26,928 nt of DNA from JAIBCM01 sp041395165 (GCA_041395165.1 JAWLBA010000016.1:1-26928), one strand, 5' to 3'. Counted from the first letter of the stretch, positions 9,521 through 18,380 are shown. Notes: generated by a model from the letters alone, not told the origin. A program made the numbers and translations.

Positions 9521-10294
9521 AAACACGACGACGTTGCAGTAAAGTTATCGCGGCCGATCAAACTCTACTAGAGCCGATCCAAAAACTCAAAACAGAGCAT
9601 CCGGCCTGGGGTTATCGGCGCATTTGGGCTTATTTGCGCTACCGACAAAACCGCAAAGTGGGAAAAAATCGCATCTACCGACTGCTCAAAGAAAACATAC
9701 TTTTGGCGACTCAAACTCGCCAGTTAAAAGCCAGCCGCAGTGCCAACACTTCCAAGCCCAAAACCACTCAACCCAATCGCATTTGGGGCATCGACATGAC
9801 CAAAATCATGATTAACAGTTGGGGTTGGGTCTACCTAGTTGTCGTGCTGGATTGGGGCTCAAAAAAAGTCGTTGGCTGGGATCTGTCACTGACTAGCAAA
9901 ACCGCTGATTGGCTAGAAGCTCTGGACAAAGCCCTTTACAGCCAATTTGCCAACGGCCTATCAGAGCAAGACAAACTGCAACTGGTCAGCGATAACGGTA
10001 GCCAACCTACCAGCACCCGTTTCATCTCTAGCTGTAGTCTTCTGGGCATCGAACAAATCTTTACTAGCTACTGTAATCCTAAAGGCAATGCAGAAACCGA
10101 ACGAGTCTTTCGCACCTTAAAAGAAGACTTAATTTGGCTCCAAGATTGGCTCAGCGTTGAGCAACTACGCTCTTCACTGACCCACTTGGTTCCATAACTA
10201 TAACGAGGACTTTCCTCACTCGACTCTTGGTTATCTCACTCCAAGCCAGTTCGAACAACATTATCGTGAGAAAACTTTAACAAAAACTCTCTAA
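9517..10294 (+). pseudogene. IS3 transposase OrfB (DDE integrase), frameshifted near its end
   Basis: OrfB carries the HTH_21-like N-terminus (HPAWGYRRIWAYLRYRQNRK) and the rve catalytic core. The DDE residues are Asp in WGIDMTK, Asp in LVSDNGSQ and Glu in NAETERVFRTLKED. The uninterrupted frame stops at 10197 after THLVP. One surplus T at 10186-10187 accounts for this. Without it the protein continues WFHNYNEDFPHSTLGYLTPS and ends at a TAA at 10292-10294, the normal IS3 C-terminus, about 258 aa in all. The copy is either recently inactivated or misread at one base. Confidence 0.85.
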
Positions 10295-10324
10295 CTTTCC
10301 CTTGCCTTAGCCGGGGGCACTACA

Positions 10325-10328
10325 AAAC
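10325..10328. repeat. IS3 target-site duplication, right copy (AAAC)
   Basis: AAAC directly follows the right IS end (CTACA, 10320-10324) and pairs with 9177-9180. Confidence 0.8.
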
Positions 10329-10468
10329 CTTACCGGTCACCGCATTTGTTATCAGTTTATCAGAGTTGATATTACCAAACGACTGGAATGCACCCCTGCT
10401 TCTTGAAAAGCGGTTTAAACAAAAGCTGTAGCAAAGAAGGCCACGGTTTTTAAGAAGCTTAAGAAGGA

Positions 10469-12250
10469 TTATTTCACTTGAGTTGTCAGAGTGTTAGTAA
10501 AGAGCACTTCACCCACATTAGTTCCAGCAGTGCCAGTAACTTTAACAATGAAATTGAGAGAAGTGGTGTCTGCTGGAGTTTTAACACCTGCTTTATTTGA
10601 TTTAGAACGAGCTACCGCTCTAACCCCTTTCTTTCTGAAAAGTTTTTTCTTTTCGTCTAAGATTTTAACTTTATCGGCTGCAATAAAGGTGATGTTTGTA
10701 TTATTCGTATCGCCGGGAATCACTGTGGCAAAGAAGACGTTGTGGACTGTGTTAGTTGTGATCACGCGAGCTTTAAACTTAAAGCCTTTTGTGCTCTTGA
10801 ATTTTTTCGTTTTACTCGTTTTAGGTTGTCTGAGGTCTAAGGTGTAGCCGGTCAGTGGTTTATTTGGTTCATTAATTGCAATAAGATTAAAATGATTGCT
10901 TGCGGTGAAACGAGTGATGGCGTTGGAAACAATTACAGTAATTAAGGTAACGCCATTGGCAAGAGCAGGCTTAATAAGAAGTGTACGATTTGTATCAGTC
11001 CCTTCAAAGGAAAAGGCATCGTTAGGTATAATTGCCGTATTAGTAGAAAAAGCGCTGAAAACAAACATGTCGCTTGGTTTAGAAATAATAAAATTAATTG
11101 GGGCAATGGGTTGACCCACATCTACGATTTTATTGGTAAATTCAGAGATAGCAGGTGTATCGTTGAAGAAAGCGATAGCATTTCCTCCAACATCTTTAGT
11201 GCCGATTTCTAAATCATTATCACCATCCAAATCACCAATCGCTAAAAAATCGGCGGAATTACCTACGCTTAAGGTCACTGGGGGAGCAGAAAAATTTCCA
11301 GAGCCATCGTTGGCTCTGATGGTTAACGTGCCGAAAACTGCACCAGAATTAGCTGTAATAATATCTAAATCGTTATCATTATCTAAATCAGCCAACGCAA
11401 GATCGACAGGATTATCACCAACCGAAAAGGTTTGTGGTGGATTGAAAGCTGGCATATTAACATTTTGGTGGATAAAAACGGAGACAGCGTCAGCATTAGC
11501 AATTCGGCTTACTATAATATCATTTTTGCCGTCTCCATTCACATCAGCAATCACAATATCCTTAATATCAGTAAAATTAGAAATAGGAGGAAGAGCTGCA
11601 AAAACGCCCATCCCATTATTAATTAACGCAATTAATTGATCATTAGCAAAGTTATAGTAAACAATATCCAAGTCATTATCGGAATCAAGATTTCCCGCTG
11701 CTATAGGATTTGGTGAAACTGCTGGTATGCTAGTAAAAGCTTGAAAAGTACCATTCCCATTACCTCTTATTAAGCTAATTGTGTTTCCATTTTGATTTGC
11801 TACAATAAGATCTTCATTAGCATCATTATTAAAGTCGCCTGTCACGATTTTAATAGGATTATCGCCTGTTCCAAGAGAAATTGGGTTATTAAAGAATCCA
11901 GAGCCATTATTAAAAAAAACTCTTAATAAGTCGCTAGCAGGTACAGCTACAACCAAATCAAGCGCAGTGTTTTTGTCAAAATCAGCAAGAGCTCAGTCTG
12001 GAGAACCAAAAAGCACATCAAAAACATAACTCGAAAAAATACCATGGTTATTGTTAGCGATAAGAACCTGTTGACTAAAACTAACTAATGAAATGATGTC
12101 AAGATCATTGTCGTTATTAACATCCACAAATTTCATATTTAATCCTGCAGGTATGTTAAAATACGTTCCATAACTGATTTCAACTGCTTTTGTTTGAAAG
12201 TCTATAAAACTAAATAAAAATCCTGTTATAATTATGACAATTTTTTTCAT
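10469..12250 (-). pseudogene. Secreted FG-GAP/VCBS repeat protein with one in-frame TGA
   Basis: This reads as one 594-codon frame from ATG 12250 to 10469, interrupted by TGA at codon 86 (11993-11995). The segments 11996-12250 (85 aa) and 10469-11956 lie in the same frame. The text on both sides of the TGA is continuous FG-GAP repeat (LFGSPD, stop, ALADFDKNTALDLVVAVP). Residues 1-22 are a signal peptide. Residues about 25-370 hold FG-GAP blades rich in DLDNDNDLDI motifs, a calcium-binding beta-propeller. The rest has an Ig-like domain and a Lys/Thr-rich C-terminal domain. AAGGA precedes the ATG. Adhesion or ligand binding is inferred. TGA may come from TGG, CGA or GGA, and TGA ends other genes here, so recoding is unlikely. 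Confidence 0.75.
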
Positions 12251-12541
12251 AAAATCCTTAAATTTTCTTGGTTAATCTTTTAGAATCATTCATCCACGTA
12301 TATTTGTCAAGATTTGGAAATTCTAAGTTTAGGAAAGGACAAGTAGAACGTGCCCCCTTTATTAGGAAATAAGGGACATGAGTTGTAAGCGGATCAAATA
12401 GTTTATAGGATAGCCCTAAGCTCGGCTTCATGGCCTGTAGTCAGTCATAATTAAGTCCAGCCTACTTAGGGTTAATCATCCATTTACTGTCAAAAAAACT
12501 AAGCTGTGGTGCTTGAAAACACCACAGCCTATAATTAATGG
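12251..12541. other. Intergenic stretch with two inverted repeats and a terminator
   Basis: I see no gene in these 291 bases. There is a bulged hairpin CCCTTTATT/AATAAGGG (12355-12375) and a 7-bp inverted repeat CCCTAAG (12414-12420) / CTTAGGG (12465-12471) that would enclose 44 bases. The terminator of the 690-aa gene lies at 12492-12528. The rest should hold the promoter of the FG-GAP gene. Confidence 0.45.
12492..12528 (-). terminator. Rho-independent terminator of the 690-aa secreted protein gene
   Basis: GCTGTGGTG (12503-12511) and CACCACAGC (12520-12528) form a perfect 9-bp stem with an 8-base loop. On the minus strand the stem is followed by TTAG and seven T (12498-12492). It lies 13 bases after the stop codon at 12542. 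Confidence 0.8.
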
Positions 12542-14614
12542 TTATTGACTGACCAACTCAGCCTTTTGCAACCCCAGTGGCTCCTGCAAATAAACCTCAC
12601 CGGTCACCGCATTTGTTGCTTTATTAGAAGAGATATTTCCAAACGACTGAATGCAGCCCTGCTTCTTGAAAAGCGGTTTAAACAAAGGCCACGTGCCATT
12701 CTTGGCAATGCGTGCCTTATGTTTCACCTTGGAATTATCACTTAAGCCAAGATTGAGTCTTGCAACACCGGCCTTGTTGACCTTCAACAAACCTTTGCCC
12801 AAAGTGTTGGTATCATTACTGACACTGACCAGGAACCGACGTTGACCTGGCCAAAGATTATTCTTGGCATCGTAATAAGCCATGTTAGCGACTATTGCAC
12901 TGGGCGGTCTGATGCCCGCAGTATTGGTGATATAACCATAGATTTGTTTGTTGGTTGTCAGAGCCAAAGCAAACAACTCATTACCCCGACGTTTGAACCA
13001 AACACCCTTTTGATTAAAGTCATCTTTCCAACGCAATTTATCGGAAACTTTTTTGTGAATAACCTTGGCTTTACCACTTTTCTTCAATTTCACATTTACG
13101 AAACCGGCAGTCTCTTGAACCCACGGCGAACTGGCCGAAAGGCCTTGATATTTCCCTTTAAAATAACCCAAACCTTTCTCCTGGATTAATTCCGAAACGC
13201 CTGGCATCCCGTTAGTGATCCAATCCAGACCGTTGGTTAGAATCATATCAATCACCTCATCGGGACTCCCAGTCTCCTCGGTATCAAAAGGAACAATGTT
13301 AATGGCAAAACTAAACGGTCCCAAATTTGGATTGATTTGATCCCCAACCTGAAAATCAAACTCATCAGTTAACGCATTGGTGTCACCATTATGACTGTAA
13401 GACACTAAAGCAGCATCCACATCGGCTTGCGAAAAAGAAGTCGTTGGCGCTCCATTTTTCTTGAGAATGCCGTGAGCAGGAAGGTTTTGAACAACATAGA
13501 TTAATTCCTGCGAACTGTTATCGGCATCCACCGCTTTTAAATTTTGGGAAGTAATGGTCTTAGTGCCGCCCAGACCAACGGTTAACATCGTATTATTTTC
13601 CAAAGTTGGAACTTGGTTAGGTGGAGTCACCGTCACTTCAAAGAAGGTTTGAGCTGATAACTGGCCATCACTGACCTTGACCGTGATGGTCGCAAGACCT
13701 GGGTTTTGGCCAGTGAAAGTGAGCGAACGCATTTGACCCTGATTGCCAAACACAAAATTTGCTTCCGGCACAATCGCCTGATTATCGCTGGTGGCCGAAA
13801 CCGTTAAAGCGTTTGGTGACGTCTCCGCATCAAACACATTAAAATTAACAACTTTTTGTGCGCCTGAAGCTACCTTCTGGGCAGAAATCGCAGAGATGGT
13901 GGGAGCCGTATTCGGCACCTCAACAGAAAAAGCGCCCTGGGCTTCCAATCGCGTGTCATTGGCTTTGACAGTAATAGTTACGTTACCCGGTTTCAGCGCT
14001 TTGAGATTAACCGAGTTATTCATGACCGAGACAACCTGAACGATGGTAGGATTGCTGCTAAAGGCGCTAATCTGTGTGGGATTGGGATCCCCGGGATCAG
14101 TGATGCCCAAGGAAACATTTTTAGACTGGCCGACATTGATATTTTGATTAATCAAAACCGGAATGACAGGTTTGGCATTCACCCGCACCGTCAATGTTTT
14201 GCCCTGTTTGACAACATCATTGGGAATCGGTTGATCGCCGCCCTGGGTTGTGGTGCGATTCACATTATAATTAATCGTAGTCAGAATCGCATTCGGCCCG
14301 GCAACAATTCGGAAAGTGTGACCTTCCCAAATCCGATCACCGTTTAAGAGCGCATTGGGATTTACCGTTTTATATATTGTGATGCCTTGGGCGAGTGGAT
14401 TTTTAATTGTGTAACGATTCCATTGATTGTTACCGTTGCCATCCCAACCGCCTAATGGATAAACAGGGAGTTGAGTGGTTAAGAAGAAATCTTGCTGTTG
14501 ACCGACATCGACAACAACAGGCTGGGCTGAAGGTTCGTTAAACGCGGCGTAGGATTGGGTGAACAACGAGTGTAACGCGAAAATAATCATCATTATTTTT
14601 TTCATTTTTTTCAT
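12542..14614 (-). CDS. Secreted Ig-like/cadherin-like repeat protein (690 aa)
   Basis: Residues 1-23 are a signal peptide (Lys/Met-rich start, hydrophobic core, cut near SYAAF). Ig-like or cadherin-like repeats follow: about 145-235 (PVIPVLINQNINVGQSKNVS), about 236-330 (APTISAISAQKVASGAQKVV, then ATITVKVSDGQLSAQTFFEV) and a CSPG/NG2-like repeat about 335-440 (LTVGLGGTKTITSQNLKAVD, then LPAHGILKKNG and VSYSHNGD). The last 230 residues form a Lys- and Trp-containing domain that I do not recognise. Its final 45 residues are also encoded by the IS-split remnant at 9127-10444, so it belongs to a small family here. AAGGA precedes ATG 14614 by five bases. It starts 56 bases after the AAA+ gene, so it may be cargo of the element or an older resident. 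A surface or adhesive role is inferred. Confidence 0.8.
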   Translation of the reverse strand: MKKMKKIMMIIFALHSLFTQSYAAFNEPSAQPVVVDVGQQQDFFLTTQLPVYPLGGWDGNGNNQWNRYTIKNPLAQGITIYKTVNPNALLNGDRIWEGHTFRIVAGPNAILTTINYNVNRTTTQGGDQPIPNDVVKQGKTLTVRVNAKPVIPVLINQNINVGQSKNVSLGITDPGDPNPTQISAFSSNPTIVQVVSVMNNSVNLKALKPGNVTITVKANDTRLEAQGAFSVEVPNTAPTISAISAQKVASGAQKVVNFNVFDAETSPNALTVSATSDNQAIVPEANFVFGNQGQMRSLTFTGQNPGLATITVKVSDGQLSAQTFFEVTVTPPNQVPTLENNTMLTVGLGGTKTITSQNLKAVDADNSSQELIYVVQNLPAHGILKKNGAPTTSFSQADVDAALVSYSHNGDTNALTDEFDFQVGDQINPNLGPFSFAINIVPFDTEETGSPDEVIDMILTNGLDWITNGMPGVSELIQEKGLGYFKGKYQGLSASSPWVQETAGFVNVKLKKSGKAKVIHKKVSDKLRWKDDFNQKGVWFKRRGNELFALALTTNKQIYGYITNTAGIRPPSAIVANMAYYDAKNNLWPGQRRFLVSVSNDTNTLGKGLLKVNKAGVARLNLGLSDNSKVKHKARIAKNGTWPLFKPLFKKQGCIQSFGNISSNKATNAVTGEVYLQEPLGLQKAELVSQ

Positions 14615-14670
14615 ACTATCCTTTTGTTTAAGTTTTTGATTAAGGATTGGGCTGATGGAATTGGGAAAAA

Positions 14671-15564
14671 TTACTTAATCTCGAGCCTGTCGGATGGTTC
14701 GTTATAAAACACTTCACCACAACCTGATTGACCTTGCTTTAAAGCGTGGCGAATCACATCGCCAAGATAGCGTTCAACCGTGGCTCGCATCGGACGGGCG
14801 CCCAACAATTTATCGACACCTTTTCGAACGAGGAATTCCAAAACCGAATCATCAACTGTTAACGGGTAACCCAGTTTGCCAAGTCGTGAAATTTCCTTTT
14901 CCAAAGTCAACTGTGCAATTTCACGTTGCACATCATAAGACAACCGTTTGAAAACAATTTTTTCGGAAAATCGACCGATCAATTCCGGTCGAAACGTTTG
15001 ATAAAGTTTTGCAATGACAGCGCGCTCAATCGTAGCGAAAGGCAAATGGTTGGGGCGAAGAATGTCAGCCGAACCGATATTAGTCGTGCAAACCACATAA
15101 AACTGCGAAAGATCATAAATCTGATCATTGCCAAGCGTAATTCGACCGGCATCCAGGATTTGCAAAAACAGATCCCAAATCAGGCGGTTGGCTTTCTCAA
15201 TTTCGTCAAACAACAAAACGCCTTTGTTATGTTTGATTAAGACCTTTCCCAATCGACCGATCGAGCCGGTTTCATCGCCAATAAACTGTTTAATCGCGTC
15301 AACATGTAAAAGTTCCGACATATCAAAACGAAACATCAAATCATTTTTGTCATGAGGAAACAGATAGCGGGTAAAGGCCAGAGTCAGTTCTGTTTTACCC
15401 ACACCGGTTGGACCCATGAAAAGAAAAGTTCCTTTAGGTCTACCTTCTGGCGATAATCCTAACTCGCCCCGTTCCAAAACGGAGCAGACTTTACTAATCA
15501 CATGATCCTGACCGCGAATCCTGGATTTCAGATGAGCTTCCAAACCTTGAATAAGATCAATCAT
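14671..15564 (-). CDS. Stand-alone Clp/ClpB D2-type AAA+ ATPase in a mobilization operon
   Basis: This is 297 aa from ATG 15564. That start overlaps the coupling-protein stop as ATGA and has GGAG five bases upstream. The frame stays open further upstream but inside the other gene. It is a single Clp-type AAA+ module: Walker A GPTGVGKTE (51-59), Walker B VLLFDEIEKA (116-125), sensor 1 in CTTN (Asn162), arginine finger in FRPELIGRF (Arg198) and sensor 2 GARPMR (255-260), followed by the D2 small domain. There is no N-domain, no first AAA domain and no ClpP-binding loop that I can see. The pore-1 loop, normally GYVG in Clp proteins, reads GSIG (about 100-103), without the aromatic residue that pulls on peptide. 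Coupling to the T4CP is inferred from the overlap. Confidence 0.85.
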   Translation of the reverse strand: MIDLIQGLEAHLKSRIRGQDHVISKVCSVLERGELGLSPEGRPKGTFLFMGPTGVGKTELTLAFTRYLFPHDKNDLMFRFDMSELLHVDAIKQFIGDETGSIGRLGKVLIKHNKGVLLFDEIEKANRLIWDLFLQILDAGRITLGNDQIYDLSQFYVVCTTNIGSADILRPNHLPFATIERAVIAKLYQTFRPELIGRFSEKIVFKRLSYDVQREIAQLTLEKEISRLGKLGYPLTVDDSVLEFLVRKGVDKLLGARPMRATVERYLGDVIRHALKQGQSGCGEVFYNEPSDRLEIK

Positions 15565-17099
15565 GCCTTCTCCGTTCTGTTTTTTGTGAAACAATGAAGC
15601 AAAGCCAACTCCGGCCGTAGGGAATAGAGCCATTGGGGATAAGAACCGTCCGGATTGATCGGGCAAAGGAAAATCTTTTTCCATTTCTTTTCACAATGCC
15701 GGACGACGCACTGAAACTTCTTGAATTTCCTTAATTGATAAGGTTCAAAAAACGGCTTTATTTTCTTTTGAAAATTCTTACTAGATTTGCCATTAGCTGT
15801 GCCCCAGGACTTTTCAGTCACTTCGCGTTCGCCGATATTTTTGGAAGCGATCTTGGCTGATTCATCATTGGCTGCTTGGAAAATCAATTCATTGGACAAA
15901 TTCAACATCAACACTTCGGCATATTTTTTGTCCAAGGCAGCCAGCAGGGAAGAGTAAGCCTGCGTTGCCAGCACCATCGTTGCTTTGGCTTCCCGAATCA
16001 CACCGGCGGAACGATGATCGGCAAAAGCCGATTCGGCCGCGGTGATAATTTCCTGACCTTCATCAGCAAAAAGAATCAGGATATTATCCTTGTCGCGATC
16101 CTCTTTCTTTTTATCAAACCGGTTTAACGCATGAAAATAATAAGCCAGTTTAAGAATCGTGTTAACGTAGAGTCGTTCAGACTGATATTTCTGTGGCATG
16201 GCAATGCAGACAATTTTGCCGTGATCAATTTGATCAATATTAAAAGTCGGTTCATTGGCACAGAAGACATCGGCAATTTCTGAATTAAGAAAAAATCTCA
16301 AATAATTATCAATCGTGGCCTGGACGCCGCCCAACTGTTCGGGCGGTTGATTCAAGTATTGATCATTAAAACTCGAAAGAAGCGCCAAACTTTTTTCGTC
16401 ATTGATTTGAGTCAACAGTTGGGTGGCTTCTGTTTGCCCTTCGGTCGTCAAAAGAAGCTGATGCACATTGGGAATGGTCACATAAGCTTCCAAATATCTT
16501 AAAATCTCAATACCCAACTGAATGGCAATCTGCGATTTGACCTTAAAGAAAGGCGTTTCGCCTTTGCCACCGGTCAATGAGGAGGAAGTGTCGACAATGG
16601 TTTTGGCATAAGTGGAAGCGGGCACCGCGTTATTGCCGGTAATGTTGATCGTATGTTTGGGAATCCAATGTTCCGGCGCATCCAAAGGTCGGGTTTGCAA
16701 TAAAACCAAATCCTGATCTCTTTTGAAATGTTTGGCCATTTGAACCAGAATTTCCCAGTAAAGACCCTTCTGGTCTAAACAGATGCCGCCCCAATTAGGA
16801 CAATTCAGAAAACATTGGTAAGTGATAGTGTTAATACCGGCCTGGGTTTTGCCGCAACCGGTTCTACCGGTAATAAGCCAGCCCCGACAAAAATCTTCCG
16901 GTGTCCAAGTGACCCCAGCCAGTTTCACCATGATCTTTTTCTTGGGTAGTAAATTGTTTAAAATGGAAATGGCTATCACAATACTGTAACCGCCAAAAAT
17001 GCCCGCACCGATCCATTGATAAGGATGTCTTAATTGGAAATAGCTATAAAAGGCTACTCCAACCGAAGCGACAAAGGTGATTAAATCCAAAGGTTTCAT
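15561..17099 (-). CDS. VirD4/TraG-type coupling ATPase (T4CP)
   Basis: This is 512 aa from ATG 17099. Two N-terminal membrane segments (about 6-22 and 31-51) are followed by a RecA-like ATPase domain: Walker A GRTGCGKT (78-85) and Walker B ILILFADEGQE (340-350). The C-terminal LSNELIFQAANDESAKIASK (401-420) matches the TraG/VirD4 nucleotide-domain signature. Such proteins sit at the inner membrane and pass the relaxase-DNA complex to a type IV channel. The start overlaps the stop of the preceding 85-aa gene (ATGA), and the end overlaps the AAA+ gene (ATGA), so the three are probably co-translated. No VirB channel genes are in the window, so the element may use a channel supplied elsewhere. 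Confidence 0.88.
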   Translation of the reverse strand: MKPLDLITFVASVGVAFYSYFQLRHPYQWIGAGIFGGYSIVIAISILNNLLPKKKIMVKLAGVTWTPEDFCRGWLITGRTGCGKTQAGINTITYQCFLNCPNWGGICLDQKGLYWEILVQMAKHFKRDQDLVLLQTRPLDAPEHWIPKHTINITGNNAVPASTYAKTIVDTSSSLTGGKGETPFFKVKSQIAIQLGIEILRYLEAYVTIPNVHQLLLTTEGQTEATQLLTQINDEKSLALLSSFNDQYLNQPPEQLGGVQATIDNYLRFFLNSEIADVFCANEPTFNIDQIDHGKIVCIAMPQKYQSERLYVNTILKLAYYFHALNRFDKKKEDRDKDNILILFADEGQEIITAAESAFADHRSAGVIREAKATMVLATQAYSSLLAALDKKYAEVLMLNLSNELIFQAANDESAKIASKNIGEREVTEKSWGTANGKSSKNFQKKIKPFFEPYQLRKFKKFQCVVRHCEKKWKKIFLCPINPDGSYPQWLYSLRPELALLHCFTKNRTEKA

Positions 17100-17353
17100 T
17101 CGACAGGCTGACAATTTAAATTTTTGGAAAGGTAAGCGTATAAAGCCTTTTCCTGATCAGGAATTGAAACGGTATAATGTTTGAAAAAAACATGGGTCCT
17201 GCCCGACTTAAGTTCTTCGGCTTCTTCAAATAGAAAACCGTCCACATCACGAAGCCTGAAATTAAATTGCTGGCAGCAAATGAATTCACTACTTCTTGGT
17301 TCAGATCCGTTGCGAATGACTCTGTTTTTGGTAATAGGCATTTCGAGAGACAT
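17096..17353 (-). CDS. Small protein between the relaxase and the coupling protein
   Basis: I do not recognise this 85-aa protein. AAAGGA lies 7-12 bases before ATG 17353, the same kind of site as other genes in this operon. The gene overlaps the relaxase end by 53 bases and the coupling-protein start by ATGA. It contains two cysteines in ICCQQF and a run FRLRDVDGFLFEEAEELKSG that could be a small alpha/beta fold. Its position between relaxase and T4CP, and its tight coupling, suggest a role in relaxosome docking, which is inference from context alone. Confidence 0.65.
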   Translation of the reverse strand: MSLEMPITKNRVIRNGSEPRSSEFICCQQFNFRLRDVDGFLFEEAEELKSGRTHVFFKHYTVSIPDQEKALYAYLSKNLNCQPVE

Positions 17354-18374
17354 GATGGTTTCCTTTCTGGTAATTTCGATATTGCTGAAGATAGATTTTT
17401 CTTAAGCGATGAAGTTCCTGTTGGGCTTTTCTTAAACGGTTTTTGTGAATGTCCTTGGCAAGCATTTCGACAACTTTTAGAGCCAAAGGTTTTTTTATGC
17501 CGCACAACCGTTTCATGTAATTGTCATTGGCTTTATTGAGTCGCTCTCTCTTTTCCCTGACAATAATTCCTCTCACATGTTCCATCTGTTGATAGGTCTG
17601 TTGCAGTTCAAAGGCCTGGATGTTTTGGGAATTTTGCAGTTGAATGAGTTGTTGGGAATCAAGCTTGGGAACAAAACAGAGTTGATTGACCCGCTGATTC
17701 AGTTGCTCAGGGGATTTTAAGAGGTTTTCCCACTTTTGATTTTCTGATTCAAAGCAGTTTCTTATGAAGTCCAATTGATTGCGATTGCCGGAAACTTTTG
17801 GGTTTCGCGAGGTGCTGCAACCCACATATCTGCCTTCCTTGGTTCGAGGACATAAAGCCACATGCACATGCAAATTCCTGGTGTCATGATGAAATCCATA
17901 AGCATAACCGATGGCATCACCTTGATGGAATTTCTCCTGGAATTGTCGCATGACCTTTTTCATGGATTGATGCAAAACTGCGTCGGGGTTCAGGTTGTTT
18001 TTAAGTAAAGCGTCATGCATCGGCTGGCTCATGGAAAAGACCAACCGATGTTGAATGACACTGCCTTTGGAAGGATGGTTTTTGAGATGTTCATGCCAGA
18101 CCTGGGCAATTCTTTTCTTTCGTTCCTCATTGGAAAGTTGCGGAGGGGAAGTAAAAGTGCCATCGTTATTTTGACCGACTTTGAAATGGAAAAAGCCGGC
18201 AGCATGAACTTGACCCACGGTTTCTTTGGAAGCGTAGTCGCTAAATTGGCGAAGCTTTTGGCCTATGAAATTTTCCTGTTGTCTTTGTTTGAGTTCAGAC
18301 TTTTCGTCCAAATAATCCAAATCCAATCGTGAAGACCAGGTGCTTTTCTTGGCTAAAATGATTCCGTTTTTCAT
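17301..18374 (-). CDS. Mobilization relaxase (MOB family, HxDxxNxHxH motif)
   Basis: This 357-aa protein has the relaxase metal-binding motif HHDTRNLHVHVAL (His162/163, His169, His171). A preceding Arg/Ser-rich strand, VIQHRLVFSMSQ, fits the usual fold. The catalytic tyrosine is not certain: Tyr21 and Tyr47 are candidates. Relaxases nick oriT and stay covalently bound to the 5' end during transfer. The C-terminal 150 residues are Lys/Gln-rich and helical, with no helicase or primase domain. AGGA precedes the ATG, 7 bases after the stop of the accessory gene. The RP4-like nic sequence 335 bases upstream suggests a MOBP type. The lack of a helicase domain fits a mobilizable rather than a self-transmissible element. 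Confidence 0.88.
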   Translation of the reverse strand: MKNGIILAKKSTWSSRLDLDYLDEKSELKQRQQENFIGQKLRQFSDYASKETVGQVHAAGFFHFKVGQNNDGTFTSPPQLSNEERKKRIAQVWHEHLKNHPSKGSVIQHRLVFSMSQPMHDALLKNNLNPDAVLHQSMKKVMRQFQEKFHQGDAIGYAYGFHHDTRNLHVHVALCPRTKEGRYVGCSTSRNPKVSGNRNQLDFIRNCFESENQKWENLLKSPEQLNQRVNQLCFVPKLDSQQLIQLQNSQNIQAFELQQTYQQMEHVRGIIVREKRERLNKANDNYMKRLCGIKKPLALKVVEMLAKDIHKNRLRKAQQELHRLRKIYLQQYRNYQKGNHHVSRNAYYQKQSHSQRI

Positions 18375-18380
18375 TTTTTC

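Larger units (their letters stand above)
9181..10324 (+). mobile_element. IS3-family insertion sequence, 1144 bp
   Basis: The left end TATACTGCCCCTGG and the reverse complement of the right end TGTAGTGCCCCCGG align as imperfect inverted repeats. The similarity continues through TTAAG-CAAGG and AAAGTTAGAGAG, about 35 bases in all. A 4-bp AAAC duplication flanks it. Inside are orfA (HTH) and orfB (DDE integrase) in the -1 frame. The size, the ends and the two-ORF plan fit IS3. It sits in the 3' part of a secreted-protein gene remnant. The orfB frame is broken once, so the copy may be inactive unless that indel is a sequencing error. Confidence 0.9.
9127..10444 (-). pseudogene. 3' remnant of a secreted-protein gene, split by the IS3 element
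   Basis: On the minus strand, 10444-10325 and 9180-9127 together encode a near copy of the last 45 or so residues of the 690-aa protein at 12542-14614. The text reads FKPLFKKQGC, then FQSFGNINSDKLITNAVTGK, then, after the IS, VYLQEPFGLQKAELFSQ and a TAA. Removing the IS and one AAAC copy joins GGT AAG GTT TAT CTT in frame, so the insertion hit this codon run. There is also one extra base at 10385-10386 relative to the paralogue. Only the 3' end survives: upstream homology stops near 10444, just beside the stop of the FG-GAP gene. It looks like a decayed duplicate or a recombination scar. Confidence 0.75.

Noticed and set aside
10491..11639. Plus-strand open frames over the FG-GAP gene
   Set aside because: They are shadows of the repeat-rich minus-strand gene with Lys/Ser/Leu-biased text.
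11993..11995. UGA as a reassigned sense codon
   Set aside because: UGA ends several well-placed genes here (orfA, 85-aa protein, T4CP), two of them in ATGA overlaps with the next start.
17116..17505. Minus-strand frame of 129 codons over the relaxase end
   Set aside because: It overlaps both the relaxase and the 85-aa gene in the third frame. The 85-aa gene has the ribosome site and the ATGA overlap.
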